Shown: in pieces, positions 19,603 to 30,689 of the stretch
How positions within the stretch are numbered: position 1 is the stretch's first letter
Layout of the letters: each line of letters starts with the position of its first letter
From: Linnemannia elongata
Lineage: Eukaryota; Mortierellomycota; Mortierellomycetes; Mortierellales; Mortierellaceae
NCBI GenBank assembly: GCA_036320915.1
Contig: JAXBDG010000023.1
Coordinates: 434,001 to 498,000, forward strand
DNA: 64,000 nt
Reading direction: 5' to 3'
Position numbers and translations under genes: made by a program
The notes under the pieces: generated by a model
What the model was told of the DNA's origin: nothing
Seen by the model: only the letters and a program-made list of their open reading frames with translations
Databases searched by the model: none

Positions 19603-21504
19603 TCAATCCGCAAGCGAACGCCTTGATTCTGTAACAATACCAAAGAATTCTTCCATGCCCTTGGGGGACGTATCATCAAGCCAGTTCAAGCGATGTGCAC
19701 AAGCTCCGTTTCTCAAATGGAAATTCGCGACTGAGTCCATGGCCAAATGACGACACTTCTTTCCAAGATATAACGTCCACGGCGTTGAGTAAGATCGGCC
19801 GCAAATGTCGTATAGCTTCACTATCTAAGAAGACGGTCTCGTCTCTGAGGATCACCTTGAACTGGTCCTCGACGCTGTTCTGTGTAGGGATCGTTGATCG
19901 CTTAGACAAGCGATGATGGATTCTTCCTTGGGAAGAAGTAATTGATGCCCCAGGTTTTGACATTGACCGACTCAGCGTCTGAATCCTGGGATTGGGAATA
20001 CAGTATTAAATGTCTCAATTTGGAAGAAATCTACCTTTAAGATTCGGACGACGCACTTAATCAAAAAGTTACTGAGTTCGATTCCAGAAAGGCTAACATA
20101 AAAACATCAAGACTGAGGAGATTGCAAAAAAAAAAAAAAAAAAAAAAAAAATGGTAGCAAGCTGATCGATGAGTGGCGTCCAACTTCAGTGAGGGGGAGG
20201 GGATGGTAACTTGCCTACTTGAGTCATGATTGACTAAAAGATTGTACACTTGACAGTCTCGGTTGAATTCGGGTGACCTGGAAAGGGTCGTTCAAGAAAT
20301 CCTCGATGTTACACGACAGTGTCTTAACCAACGCTACCTAAACAAGGACAAAGGGTTCAGTTGGTAAAGGCTTGATCATCAGGGCAAAGACGCGATGACC
20401 GTATCCGATGTAACCTTTCAAATCCTGAACACCCTTAAACCTGTGGACGGCCTCGTACAGAGTAATCTTTTCGAGAAACACAGCGGGCAGTTGACAGGTC
20501 AGACGTTCGAGATCTAAAAACCCAACGAACCAGGTATCTCTTTGATGAATTCTTTCAAAGCCGAAATATAAAAATCGGATCGGTTCTCGCCCAAGATCGC
20601 CTAAAACAAAACGGAGATTAGGATGTAAATAATAATAAAACTTGTTGTCATAATTGTCATAATGCAGTTTCCTTTTATATGTTGGCAGCAACAACAAACA
20701 GCGCCTACCAGACGATAACAGTGCGTATAAAATAAGATCTTGATTCGGCCAAGGAAATGACTGACACGATCCAAGAACTTGTTGTGGCTGGGAGCAATCG
20801 CATGGCGGAGCAATTGTTCGGGATTCAACAGGGCTCTGCTCTTTGGTTCGATATTGGGATTGGTCGCATACTGTTCGGCTAACGTGGCTATATCCTCTTG
20901 CTAGGAACTAATAGGTATGTAAAAGAAGAGAATGTATATGTGAGAGCGTGAGAGAGAGGGTGTTTTAGAGCTACAATGCATGGATCGGACATATTTTTAA
21001 ACTGTAGATGGAAAATATGGGACTTGTAAACGTACGCTCATTACCAAAATCGCGAACGAGAAATCGCAAGATATTCATCTTTCCCGTCTAATCCTAAGAG
21101 GTTAAGAAATCGCAGCAGCTCTTGGCGATCACACTTGGAAAAATGTCTCCATGTCCAGGGCGATCTGTGATGATAGCAAGTGACAATTTACGCATAAGAA
21201 AAATTCGAGATCCTTGACGACTGCTCGGCTCGATTTTCCATGTCGAAATTATTGAATCCGGTTTTCAAAAATGTGCTGCGATATTGTTCCAATACGGATC
21301 CAAGGTCTGAGGTTTAAATGCCTGGAGTGTCCCTGATCCTTCAAAAGTTGCTGCTACTGTTGCTGCTGCCAAGCCAGTGCTGGTTCTTCTATCGTTTTTG
21401 TTGTTATAAGTTGCTATGCTCCGCCGTTGTACCTGAAAAGTGAGGGTGAAAAAAGGTGTGAAGAGAAAAGCTAGCAAATTTTTAAAAAAGGCTTCAAAAC
21501 GCAA
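19603..21504 (-). pseudogene. Malonyl-CoA decarboxylase pseudogene
   Basis: Pieces on the minus strand follow the order of the malonyl-CoA decarboxylase family: RELLRFLNLLG-type N-terminal helices (near 21090), LDLERLTCQLPAVFLEKITL and EAVHRFKGVQDLKGYIG (about 20500-20400), HRVFALMIKPLPTEPFVLV then VALVKTLSCNIEDFLNDP (about 20390-20285), GIELSNFLIKCVVRILK and IETFNTVFPIPGFRR (about 20080-19980), and DSVANFHLRNGACAHRLNWL (about 19730-19680). The enzyme converts malonyl-CoA to acetyl-CoA. Breaks: a TAG at 20338-20340 exactly where the family has Glu (EPFVLV-E-VAL), a TGA at 19972-19974 after GFRR, loss of the usual MVNY C-terminus, and a poly-A tract near 20130. Intron-like gaps show that it was a native spliced gene. 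It is now dead. Confidence 0.75.
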
Positions 21505-21569
21505 CAGAAAGCCCAGTCACTTTGAACCTGGAAAAGTAAATCGCATATTAGACGGAAGGAAATTTTATT

Positions 21570-22816
21570 TCAATATTGTACCTGGATAGATGCAGGGGAG
21601 ATTGTGACACTCGTGGGAACACGGAGCTGTTCCGAGAACCGCGCCGACCACTGCTCTCGGTAGGTGCCGAGCGCTACCTCGGCGAGCCGCAGACGCTGCA
21701 CGTCCGAGGTGCCGGCCGGGGCATAGATGTGGTTGGCGTCGCGGAGAAGGCGCTCGATGTGGCGGCCGGGGTCCAGTCCGTACGCGGCATGTACCTCCAT
21801 CGCGGTTCGCGCAGCGTCCAAAGAGTACTCGACGTTGGTCAGCTTCGCGCTGATCAGTTCCGCGTCACACGGTACGCCCTCGTCGAGTAGGTGCGCAGCG
21901 TAGTATGCGGCAAGTTTTGCGGTCATCAGCTGGGACTGCATCTGGCCGAGCTTCTGTTTGATGGTGGGTAAGGCAGCGAGGGGTTCGCCGTATCTCCTGT
22001 GCGTCTGTGCGAAGTTGACGGTGCACTCGACGATGGCCTGGTGGATGCCCAGTGCCACGGCAGTTAGGTTCGGCCGCCCATAGAGGATGCTGGAGGAGTA
22101 CGCGACTGAGAGCCCGTCGCCCTCTTCACCCAGCAGGTTCTCCATTGGAACGAAACAGTTATCGAAGATTAGTTCGCCGAAACTGAAGCCGTGCAGGCCC
22201 AACGCAGGCCGGTGCGGCCCCAACGAAAATCCCCTCGCGTTCGACGGCACCAAGAACGCTGACAGACCACCGGAACCCGGTCCAGTACGCATGACCACGC
22301 CATGCAGGTCGCCGATATGACTGTTGCCGACGAACACTTTTCGCCCGTTGAGGACATACCCACCGGCCACCCGTTCAGCAGTTGAGGACATACCGACCAC
22401 GTGTCCGCCGGAATCTGGCTCGGTGACTGCATCGTCGGCATGCAATTACCGTCGCAAATCGCGGGTAACCAGTGCCTCTTCTGTTCCTCACTACCGAAAT
22501 GAACAATCTTTGCAACGCCGAGCTGTGATGCCTGCACCATCGCGCCCATGGCCCCGCTGACCCGCGACAACTCCTCGATGATGATTGTCTTTGCCAGGTG
22601 ACCGAGACCCATCCCGCCGTACTTCGGGTTTACGGTAACACCCAACCAGCCCTGCTGGGCGATGAGCCTGGAAAGTTCGACGTTGACCACCTTGCTCTTC
22701 TCCATCTCGCCGATACGCGGAACGACATTTGACTCGGCGAAGTCACGCACCTGCGCACGCAAGAGTTCGTGCTGTGGGGCGGTGAAATAGTTGGTGGTCC
22801 CGGTTGCGACGCTCAT
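21570..22816 (-). pseudogene. Acyl-CoA dehydrogenase, bacterial-like, frameshifted
   Basis: An intronless acyl-CoA dehydrogenase. The N-terminal part (start ATG 22816, MSVATGTTNYF) has helices with LSRLIAQQGWLGVTVNPKYG and GGMGLGHLAKTIIIEELSRV; it reads to about 22440, where the frame shifts by one base. The second frame then gives the flavin-binding signature AVTEPDSGGHVVG, the middle beta domain, and the C-terminal helices with AAYGLDPGRHIERLLRDANH. Together about 410 residues, the normal length. Only this one frameshift, in non-homopolymer sequence near GGTAATTGCATGCC, breaks it. Base composition is far more GC-rich than the flanks and codons end mostly in G/C, unlike the fungal genes here, so horizontal transfer from a high-GC bacterium (actinobacterial type) is likely. 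A misassembled contaminant cannot be fully excluded. Confidence 0.8.
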
Positions 22817-23812
22817 TTGGCGACCCTCGAGTTTTCGGAGTGCGGTTGTGGATGAGACGGCATGTGTACGCGATTGTTTCGAGAAATGGCCTAGAAGGAT
22901 TCGGCTGGAAATGCTTCTTTTTTGACGATGAAAACTAGAAAAGAGAGCTCTTAGGGTGACGAAGGGTGATAATGGTAAATGGTGTTATTCGCGAGGAATG
23001 TCCACGAGTGGTGCTTTTGGGTAAAGAATTAAAGAGGTAATATAAAAGTGTGGAGAGGGTTATCGGTGAGCAGAAACAAAAAACAAATAAAAGAAAGATG
23101 GTGGATGGGATGAATGTCATTCTTTCTCTTTTTCGCCTCCTTGTATGAGATGGAGTAAAACACATGCACATGTGCGTGACTGCTTTTTGCTATGCATGTC
23201 GTTGGACATCACATTAGTATGAAAACAACAAAAAAAAAAAACAGTAGAGGCCGCGTCGTTAAGTCGTTGTGCGACTTGAAGGCGCGGCCCAAATGTTTGC
23301 TCAACGTCTGAATCTCAAAACCAAGTGACTTGAGGAACCTTCCTTGGTTTCTTGGTGGCTCTATGTACACATTCCATAATATCGACCATGGTTGCACAAA
23401 GAAAATTTCATGGGAACAGAGGAAAAATTCCAGGGTACGGTAGGACAGCGCCGGGTTAGACTGGCCTCCAAGGGAAAGGATTTTCCAAGGTGAGCTTACT
23501 CAAGAAAAACTACAGCCCATCGACTTGGCAATATCCAAGTCAGGAAATCTTGAAAAGAAGTGAGCAAAAGAATGTTATCCAATTGCGTTTGGTGAAGTAT
23601 CCTTCAGCAGAGTGCCAAGCGACTGAACAAGCAGGTCTATTGATCGGCTCTCAACAAATGCTCCCTTGCCTTGTCTGGTGCCAAGCCTTATTTTTCTATA
23701 ATAGCAGGCATTCTGTCTACTTCTCATCACTTTTAATCAACAATTTCCTCCCACATTCTCATCTTTAACCAACGCGAACACGAGCGAAGGAGCCCATTTC
23801 TTAGTGCAGAAA
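22817..23812. other. Intergenic, no supported gene
   Basis: Left part may be the old upstream region of the acyl-CoA dehydrogenase; GC-rich sequence stops by about 22870. Nothing else is supported. The right end is the promoter region of the hydrolase at 23813. Confidence 0.4.
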
Positions 23813-25815
23813 ATGACTACCTCTACCACCACTCCCACCTCCACCAACCAAGACGCGACTTCTAAGTCCAAGGGCAAATTGCTTACGAACCTGCGCGATG
23901 ATCTTGAGGAGGCGCGAGTTCTGAACGGTGTTCCTGGCATGAGCGTCGCGGTCATGCACAAGGGTGAAGTGATCTTTGCAGAGGGGTTTGGATTGCGAAA
24001 TGCAAAGGATGTCTTCACGGCGGACGTAAATATAAAGTATCGGACTTTCAAGGTTGCCAGCGTGCCATTTTTTGGGTTGAGGGATAGGATATATCTCTAA
24101 CGCGTTGCTCTTTACTCATCTCTACTCCATGTTTTCAACAGACCTTGGTCCCCATCGGATCCATCACCAAGTGTTTCACAGCCACAGCTATTGGAGAATT
24201 GGTGGCAGAAAAAAAACTAGACTGGGATGAAACGCCTGTCAACAAGTACCTTCCAGAATTTGAGCTCAAGAACCCGATTCACACAGCTCAGATCACCATC
24301 GCCGACTTGCTGTCGCATCGCACGGTAACTTGATGAAGATGCAAACGACGTATAAGAAGGCAAAGGCAATAGAGGATACGAAGAGTAAAAAAGGTGGTGC
24401 ACATGCTCATATCTACGCCTTTCCATTATTTCTTCAATAGGGCCTCTCCAGAATGGACGACATGCCTTTCTATACTGGCCAAATGTCCCGCTCCGAGATG
24501 GTTCGCCGCTTACGCCATGCCGACATGCCTGCAAAACTTGGCTCTAAGGCACTGTACAACAACTGCATGTACGCAGTAGCTGGAGAGGTCGCTGCCAAGG
24601 TTACTGGTCAATCCTACGAAGATGTTGTTCGCTCCAAGGTCATCATCCCCTTAGGACTTGACAACACGGGTCTCTCAGTTCAGGAAATGAAATCTCGTTC
24701 GGACAATCATGCGACTCCCATGGTTGCAGCCTCATTAGAGGATGCACTAAAAGGTCTTTTCAAGCCAGTCTCATCGTATGACGACTCTGCACTGTTGGAG
24801 GCGGCTGCAGGGGATATTTATTCCAATGTCTTGGACATGGTGAAATGGGGACAGGTAGTGTCCAAGTTGGGAGAACTGAACGGCAGACAAGTGTTGAGTC
24901 GAGACAGTGTGGAAGAGACGTTGAAGGCTCACACGATTATGGATTCAGCGCCAAGGACTGCTGAGTTCTCAAGGACGTTGAATTATGGATTTGGATGGAA
25001 TGTAGACTCGTACAAGGGACTGCCTGTCTACAGACATGGTAAGTTTCCATTATTGTTGATGGCGTTAATGACTGTTAACGCATAATCCTCGCCATTAGAA
25101 AGCAATTCTGAATCTCAATCTATCGTCTTGTTTTCTTAAACCATTATTTTTGCTCTCCCATGCTACAGGCGGTAATACCTTTTACTGTGCCGCCCACCTT
25201 GCCTTCTTCCCTGCTCAAGACCTGGTCGTCGCTGCCTGTGTGAATACCTCTGTGAGTCCCCTCACCGGGGAACTGCCTTATCACATTGCAGATATCTTCT
25301 TGAACCTTCCTTCCACCCAGGATTGGCTATTCGAGGTATCTGTTGAGAAGAACAAGGAATACTGGGCTTTGGTCACTTCAAATCAGGAGGTTGCTCTTGA
25401 CAAGATTCCAAACAAACCCATGTCGCACCCGTTGCAGGCTTATATTGGCGAGTACTCGCATCCGTATTATGGGTCTTGCACTGTTTGGTTGGAGGAACTA
25501 CAGGAAGGAGAGAAAGGAAAGGAGGGAGCAGGAGAAGACAAGAGCAAGGCGTTGGTATCGACGCTGTGGGACTGCAGGACTTTGATCAGTCATTTGCACT
25601 TTGATACGTTTGTGTTGAAACACGATCGTCCGGGGTTTCATGCGATGTATGTGGCCTCGTTTCATACAGGATCTAATGGAAAGGTCAACTCGATCGGCCT
25701 CGAAATGGGCAAGAACACAATTGAGTTCAAAAGACATAAGGAAGCGAGAGAAGAGAAGGAGGAGATGGAAGAAGGGAAGGAGGGCAAGAAAAATGAGGCC
25801 CAGGGTGGCCCTTAG
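23813..25815 (+). CDS. Serine beta-lactamase-fold hydrolase (LACTB/esterase-like)
   Basis: Four exons: 23813-24025, 24142-24324, 24441-25038 and 25169-25815; all introns are GT-AG (116, 116 and 130 nt) and the joined frame encodes 546 residues. It belongs to the PF00144 beta-lactamase / penicillin-binding family: nucleophile motif S-I-T-K (S78, K81) in VPIGSITKCFTA, Y-N-N (Y171) in ALYNNCMYA, and an H-G-G turn (about 331-333) in the position of the third motif. The C-terminal part (about residues 400-520) resembles the beta-barrel domain found behind such hydrolases and ends in a charged Lys/Glu tail. In fungi these proteins are esterases, peptidases or lactone hydrolases; the substrate cannot be told. 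No signal peptide, so probably cytosolic. Intact. Confidence 0.85.
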
Positions 25816-26348
25816 GCCCATAAAGACTAAATTAGATTCACACACCATTTTGCCCTATGTTTCTCTTGCCACAGCAACAAATACACTCACAAACAACCAG
25901 CTTGTAGATCCAGATGCACGTACACAGTAAGACTGTCGATTGTAGGGAGAAAAGTATCACATACACGTTTTGGTTGTCTCGAGACGGATTCCATCGGAAA
26001 AGAGGAGGACACCCTGGAGGCCAAGTGAGTGGGTAGTATGCTGATAGATTCACCTATCCCTATTCTAAACAAACGGTCATGTGCACTGCCTCCATCTAAG
26101 ACTACGCCAGTGCTATGATGTCTTCCAAGGTCTACAGCCATTCCTATACCGTCTCCACCTTTCGTTCTACTGGCTTCTTGTTAGCTTAGCCCCCGTTAAG
26201 GTCTCAAATTCATTTTTCTCCATGGTAACTGTCGAAATTGTATGCAATTTTTCCCTCTCCCAGGTACTTGTGGATACAAACGATGATAACGGCATAAGGC
26301 ATTTATGCCAGCGGGCAGTGATTTTCAAAATTCGAATCGAATCGAATA
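25816..26348. other. Intergenic, no supported gene
   Basis: 3' flank of the hydrolase, ending at the TA target site of the pogo/Tigger element. A short TTCGAATCGAATCGAA stretch near 26331 resembles the interior of the MITE at 32.7-33.1 kb. Confidence 0.4.
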
Positions 26349-28645
26349 CAGTCAAACCTCGCCTATGGCATACTCTCATATAGCATAAACCTCCCATAGC
26401 ACATTTTTTTTTGAAAAATGAAATTTAGACTGGGCTTATTGCATACCATGTGGGTATGCTATCGACCTCTCCTATAGCATGTCAACCTTATAGCAATATG
26501 CTATAAGCAATTGAGTAGGGTACTGAGTGTTCACATATGTATTCCAGCTCTGTTGACCTATATCCTACTGGGACCGAAAGAACCAATGGAGGGTGGGTTG
26601 AGTCATGCCCGAAAGGATGCTCTTGTGCAGGGCTTCACGCCAACCCTTCAATTTCTTGAGTGTAACTGAACAGGTGTCTCCTTCTTCAGGGTATTCAACC
26701 GGGCCAACTATCGATGTACTGCATAGTGAGATCGATGGCAGCAGGAATCTCTGCCCTGCTTGGCAATGGGGGTTCATCATCTTGCTCTTCCTCCTCTTCC
26801 TCCTCTTGCCCCTCGTTCTCTCCGTTGCCCTTATCCATCCTGTCAGTACCGTCAACAGGCAAGGCCAACAACTCAGTGTCGCTCAGTTGGATATGTATGC
26901 TTCCGTTCTCGCCCACTGGATCAATGAATCCCTCTCGAGGAATCCGCAGGTCCTTTGGAAGTAGGCTTAGGTTATGATCGATATCATCAAAGGTCTCCTC
27001 CAATTTTTGGTTGATTGAAGGGATCTCGTTGCTGGGACCCATCAGGTTGGTGTGGTTGAAGCAGTTCCTGATTTTGGCCGACTCAATAGAAGCCCACGCT
27101 CGTCTGCTCCAAGCCATCGCTTGCAAAACATGGACCTTGTAGATGTTGCGTTCTCCTCGATCTGCTTTGTTGACAGCGGCCTGGGAGTGGCGACGACGAT
27201 AATGACAATTGAAAGCAGCAATAATCCCTGTATCCATGGGTGGAATTTCCGACGTCGTATTTGGCGGAAGCATCAATATGGTGATATTTTTGAGGGTCAA
27301 TCCTGTATAGTTGTGGGAAGAAGCATTGTCAAGAATCAAAAGGATATTTCGGTTCCCGACTTGAATTGCCCTATCAAACTTCTTCAACCAGGACCGAAAA
27401 ATGACACCTTTATCATATATCAATAAATCAATCTAGAACATAATAATGAATGATTGCTCCGTCCTTGTCTATAATAGCTGTATTACCTCTCATCCAAGCC
27501 TTGCTGTTGTGGTAGTATTGAAGCCCAAGCTGACTGGCAGTCTTGCGGCCAAAGCACTTGGGGTTTACTGCGGTTCCGATAAAAAGTAGCGGTCTCTTGT
27601 CCGTTCCAGTCTCGTTCGACGTCATTGCAATAGAGATTCTTGACTTGGTCTTTTTGAACCCGGCGACTTTGCCGGATGCAATCGTGCGAGTGGGTGCAAG
27701 ACAATAGTAGGGTCCACTCTTGTCCATGTTGTAAACATCTTCGGGGGCGAACAGAGCGATCGTTTGTTGTAACATCGGTAAGGCTGCTTGTAAGGCTGCT
27801 TGGTCCACAGATCCTGACTCTCCATGCAACTTGATAGACTGGAGGTTGTGTCGCTTGATGAACTTTTGAAGCCATCATGTAGAAAAGATCGGGCAGGGTG
27901 TCCTTGTCTCACTGAGCTGTTTGCCCTTTTCAATGATAATATTGCCGGTGACAGCCACCCCTATCCACTGACAATTCAAAACCCAGGCGGCAAGTTCATC
28001 GTCCAGTTGCTTGTTGGTGACCTCGTTTACTCGCTTTGAATCCAATTGAGATGGGGTCAAGTTGAGCGATTTTTTTTGGGAGAATACGACTAAGTGTCAG
28101 TTGCTGGATGGGTCTTGATAATTTAAATTCTTGCATACCCCATACACTTAAAGACTTCTGCGATATTCCTCCCCCTTCAAACCTCTCTCAAGTCGTTTTC
28201 TCTGCTCGTTGGTAAGAACTTTTCGCACACTACACAAAAAGTTATGTTGCAGACATATTAGAATTTGCTTGTAATTCATTAAGCAAGGTTTGAGAAATAT
28301 CTGGCATCGCTTACCCTTTTTACGGAAGTTTGTTTTGCAGCTGCTATCCCTTGCGTAGGCGTAGACTCTTCTGCATCAGATGAGGACTCTGACGACGAAG
28401 CAGCAGGAGTGGGAGAGGAAGCGATGCTCCTCGAAAACAACTCATCAGGCGACTCCATGGTAGAATGAGGCGATGTCATCTCCGTACAGGTGGAGCGCGC
28501 GCACCACATTTAGAAAATTGTTAAGGGGTCTACTCAATTTCAATAAGGGTTATGTGATTGCGGCTTAGCCTTGTAGCATATCCTCTCTTATAGCATATCA
28601 ACCGTCTTGCGGCAAAATGCGTATGCTATAGGAGAGGTTTGACTG
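26349..28645 (-). mobile_element. pogo/Tigger-like DNA transposon
   Basis: Terminal inverted repeats: CAGTCAAACCTCGCCTAT at the left and ATAGGAGAGGTTTGACTG at the right, flanked by TA on both sides (26347-26348, 28646-28647), the target duplication of Tc1/mariner-pogo elements. Length about 2.3 kb. Subterminal repeats of GCTATAGGAGAGG / CTATAGCAT type are present at both ends. It carries a decayed transposase on the minus strand. Confidence 0.85.
26695..28509 (-). pseudogene. pogo/Tigger transposase (DDE_1), degenerate
   Basis: Minus-strand pieces in order: a Ser-rich N-terminus (from 28509), a CENP-B-type helix-turn-helix with VLTNEQRKRLERGLKGEE and LTLSRILPKK, a second DNA-binding part (KLHGESGSVDQAALQAALP), then the DDE_1 catalytic domain: first Asp in VYNMDKSGPYY, second in ILLILDNASSH, third in PPMDTGIIAAFNCHYRR. 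An intron of 79 nt (27408-27486) joins AWMRG to VIFRSWLKKFD in frame. The C-terminus is acidic (EEEEEEEQDDE). At least three frameshifts in the N-terminal DNA-binding half make it inactive, although the catalytic half is still readable. Confidence 0.75.
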
Positions 28646-28955
28646 TAACTACATACACCACTCTACACACTACACACACACACACACACACACATTCTCG
28701 TGTCTGCAACTATCTGAACTATGTTTGTCGATCCTGAAGACACGCCCCTATCTGATGAGGTTGAGAGAGGGGATTCCTCTCTTCCCTCGCCTTCTTCCTC
28801 GTCAAGCAACCCCGACCTCTCAGGCTGCGCTCCTCATCTTTCGGCCGACCAAGGAGGACTCCCCCAAAAAAACCCACAGCACGAATATCATGTGACACTA
28901 GACGAGCAGCACGAGGATTACACTAGACTTCCCTAGACTTCACCACTAAATTTGG

Positions 28956-29033
28956 CGATGACTGGCTTGTGGCAGCCAAGTGTTCATAACGACGTTGCTT
29001 TTTGATCCTTCGATGTCGGCTCTTCTTATCATC
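28956..29033 (+). repeat. 28S rRNA-derived fragment followed by satellite
   Basis: Reads ACTGGCTTGTGGCAGCCAAG, then TGTTCATAACGACGTTGC and TTTTTGATCCTTCGATGTCG, the conserved large-subunit core, with few changes. Homology stops near TCTTATCAT. It is followed within about 15 bp by a GGGACAACATCTA tandem array. Confidence 0.85.
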
Positions 29034-29045
29034 TTCTAATCTAAA

Positions 29046-29335
29046 CAATGGACAACATCTAGGGACAACATCTAGGGACAACATCTAGGGACAACATCTA
29101 GGGACAACATCTAGGAACAACATCAACAACAATATCAAAGGACAACATCAAGGCATGGTATCAAGGGACAACACCAAGCAACTAGGCCAATGTACAATAC
29201 CAATGGACAATGTCAAGGGACATCAAGAGACAACACCAAGGGATGAGGCCAATGGACACATGAAGGGACAACATCAAGAGACGTTGGGAGAAACAAGGGA
29301 GACTGACAAATCAAACAAGACTGGGGAAATCAAGG
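29046..29335 (+). repeat. GGGACAACATCTAG tandem array
   Basis: Five near-perfect 14-bp units (GGGACAACATCTAG) from 29048, decaying into GGGACAACA-C-CAAG and related words. The same unit family occurs at 38.88-39.26 kb and, reversed, at 53.77-53.94 kb, each time downstream of a 28S fragment. Confidence 0.8.
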
Positions 29336-29603
29336 GATGATAAACGAGCAAGGGATGTTAAAAGAACAAGGGATACTGGGAAAATGATCAAGGCATGCTA
29401 CAAACGAAGGGGACAGAGACGCTCAAGGCATGCTGCAATAAGAAAGAAGCCGAAAAAATCAAGGGCACTCCTGGGTGGATGCATGAATTCAGGTGTATGA
29501 TAAGATCATGTCATGTGATCCTAGTGAGTAACTCAACTGGTGAGGTCGGAAATGGAGTTGCACGACAATTACACTAGACTCCCCTAGCTTAGATTACGGT
29601 TCA

Positions 29604-29669
29604 ACCGGCTTGTGGCAGCCAAATGTTCATAGCGACGTTGCTTTTGACCCTCCGATGTCGGCTCTTTCT
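29604..29669 (+). repeat. 28S rRNA-derived fragment
   Basis: CCGGCTTGTGGCAGCCAAAT, GTTCATAGCGACGTTGCTTT and TCCGATGTCGGCTCTTTC match the same 28S core as the fragment 600 bp upstream. A 31-bp tandem repeat follows about 100 bp downstream. Confidence 0.8.
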
Positions 29670-29767
29670 CTCCAACTTGCTAGTTCAAATCCTTAAAAGA
29701 CTTTTTTTCTTGCATATCCAACTCTTTTTTTGCCTGAAATCGTGTCCACCAGTTTCATTTTTTAAAT

Positions 29768-29905
29768 GAAATGTATGTATGTCCATCAGCTCTCTTTTGC
29801 ATGAAATGCATGCCCCTCAACTCCCCTTTGCATGAAATGCATGCCCCTCGACTCTCCTTTGCATGAAATGCATGCCCCTCGACTCTCCTTTGCATGAAAT
29901 GCACG
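29768..29905. repeat. 31-bp tandem repeat
   Basis: Units of GCATGAAATGCATGCCCCTC plus GACTCTCCTTT repeat exactly every 31 bp from 29799 (29799, 29830, 29861, 29892), with one diverged unit to the left. Confidence 0.85.
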
Positions 29906-30689
29906 CATATAAACAGCTTATTTTGCAAATAACATATCATTGGCCTTACTCAAATATCAAATAAAAACCCACTCCTCCATTCCTCTTTCGACATCCATAT
30001 CGATTCCTCAATCAACTCGTCAGTTCCAATTGAGTTTAGTCTGGGTCACAAATCTCATTCACCAGCCTTTATTCTTTTACCTTTGGGTCTCTCTGCTCAG
30101 CTTATCTTCCCTCATTCTTTCACCCTTCTTTGAGCTGTTTATATCCTTGACCAAAAACAAAAAAAAAAAAAAAAAAAAAAAGCGACTTGTCTAAAGCCAA
30201 GGGACGAAACACCGCTTTGTTTACTTTGCTGCGGCAGTTATCACCCGACTTCTGAAGCAGAATCGCGCGCCTTGCCTGTGATAACACCTTACTTCAGTAA
30301 GTCCATAGAGACATGGTTAGAAACAACAAGATTTGGCTTTCGATGAAGATGCCAATAACTGACATAACTATTGTTCTATCTCTCAATCGTAGGACTCTAT
30401 TTTTCCAGGTTCCCAAGTTCTTGAATCTGTTATACTCGTAAATCGTATCGATTGACCCTTCAAATCACTAAGTCACAATCACATCTCAGCAGCAGGCGTA
30501 AGTCCCCTTAGAGAACATAGAGCTCTCCATAAGTTTGTTCGTCGTTTGGAACATCAACAGCTCGAAGAATCAGCTCCTCTTATCAAAAGTACTAACCGCT
30601 TCCTTGTGAAATTAATTTCCTTTAATGCTCAAACCGATTGGGATCAACATTCAAAATACCGGTGCGGTGCTCCAGTATAGGCAGTCTTA
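29906..30689. other. Intergenic, poly-A tract, no supported gene
   Basis: A long A-run at about 30158-30181 and otherwise unremarkable AT-rich sequence. It may include the 5' flank of the gene at 30690. Confidence 0.4.

Noticed and set aside
20071..20090. GAGTTCGATTCC as a tRNA T-arm
   Set aside because: It is part of the malonyl-CoA decarboxylase exon (GIELSN) and no cloverleaf can be drawn around it.
29768..29905. CRISPR-like array (regular 31-bp spacing)
   Set aside because: The units are plain tandem copies with no unique spacers, no cas genes are present, and the genome is eukaryotic.
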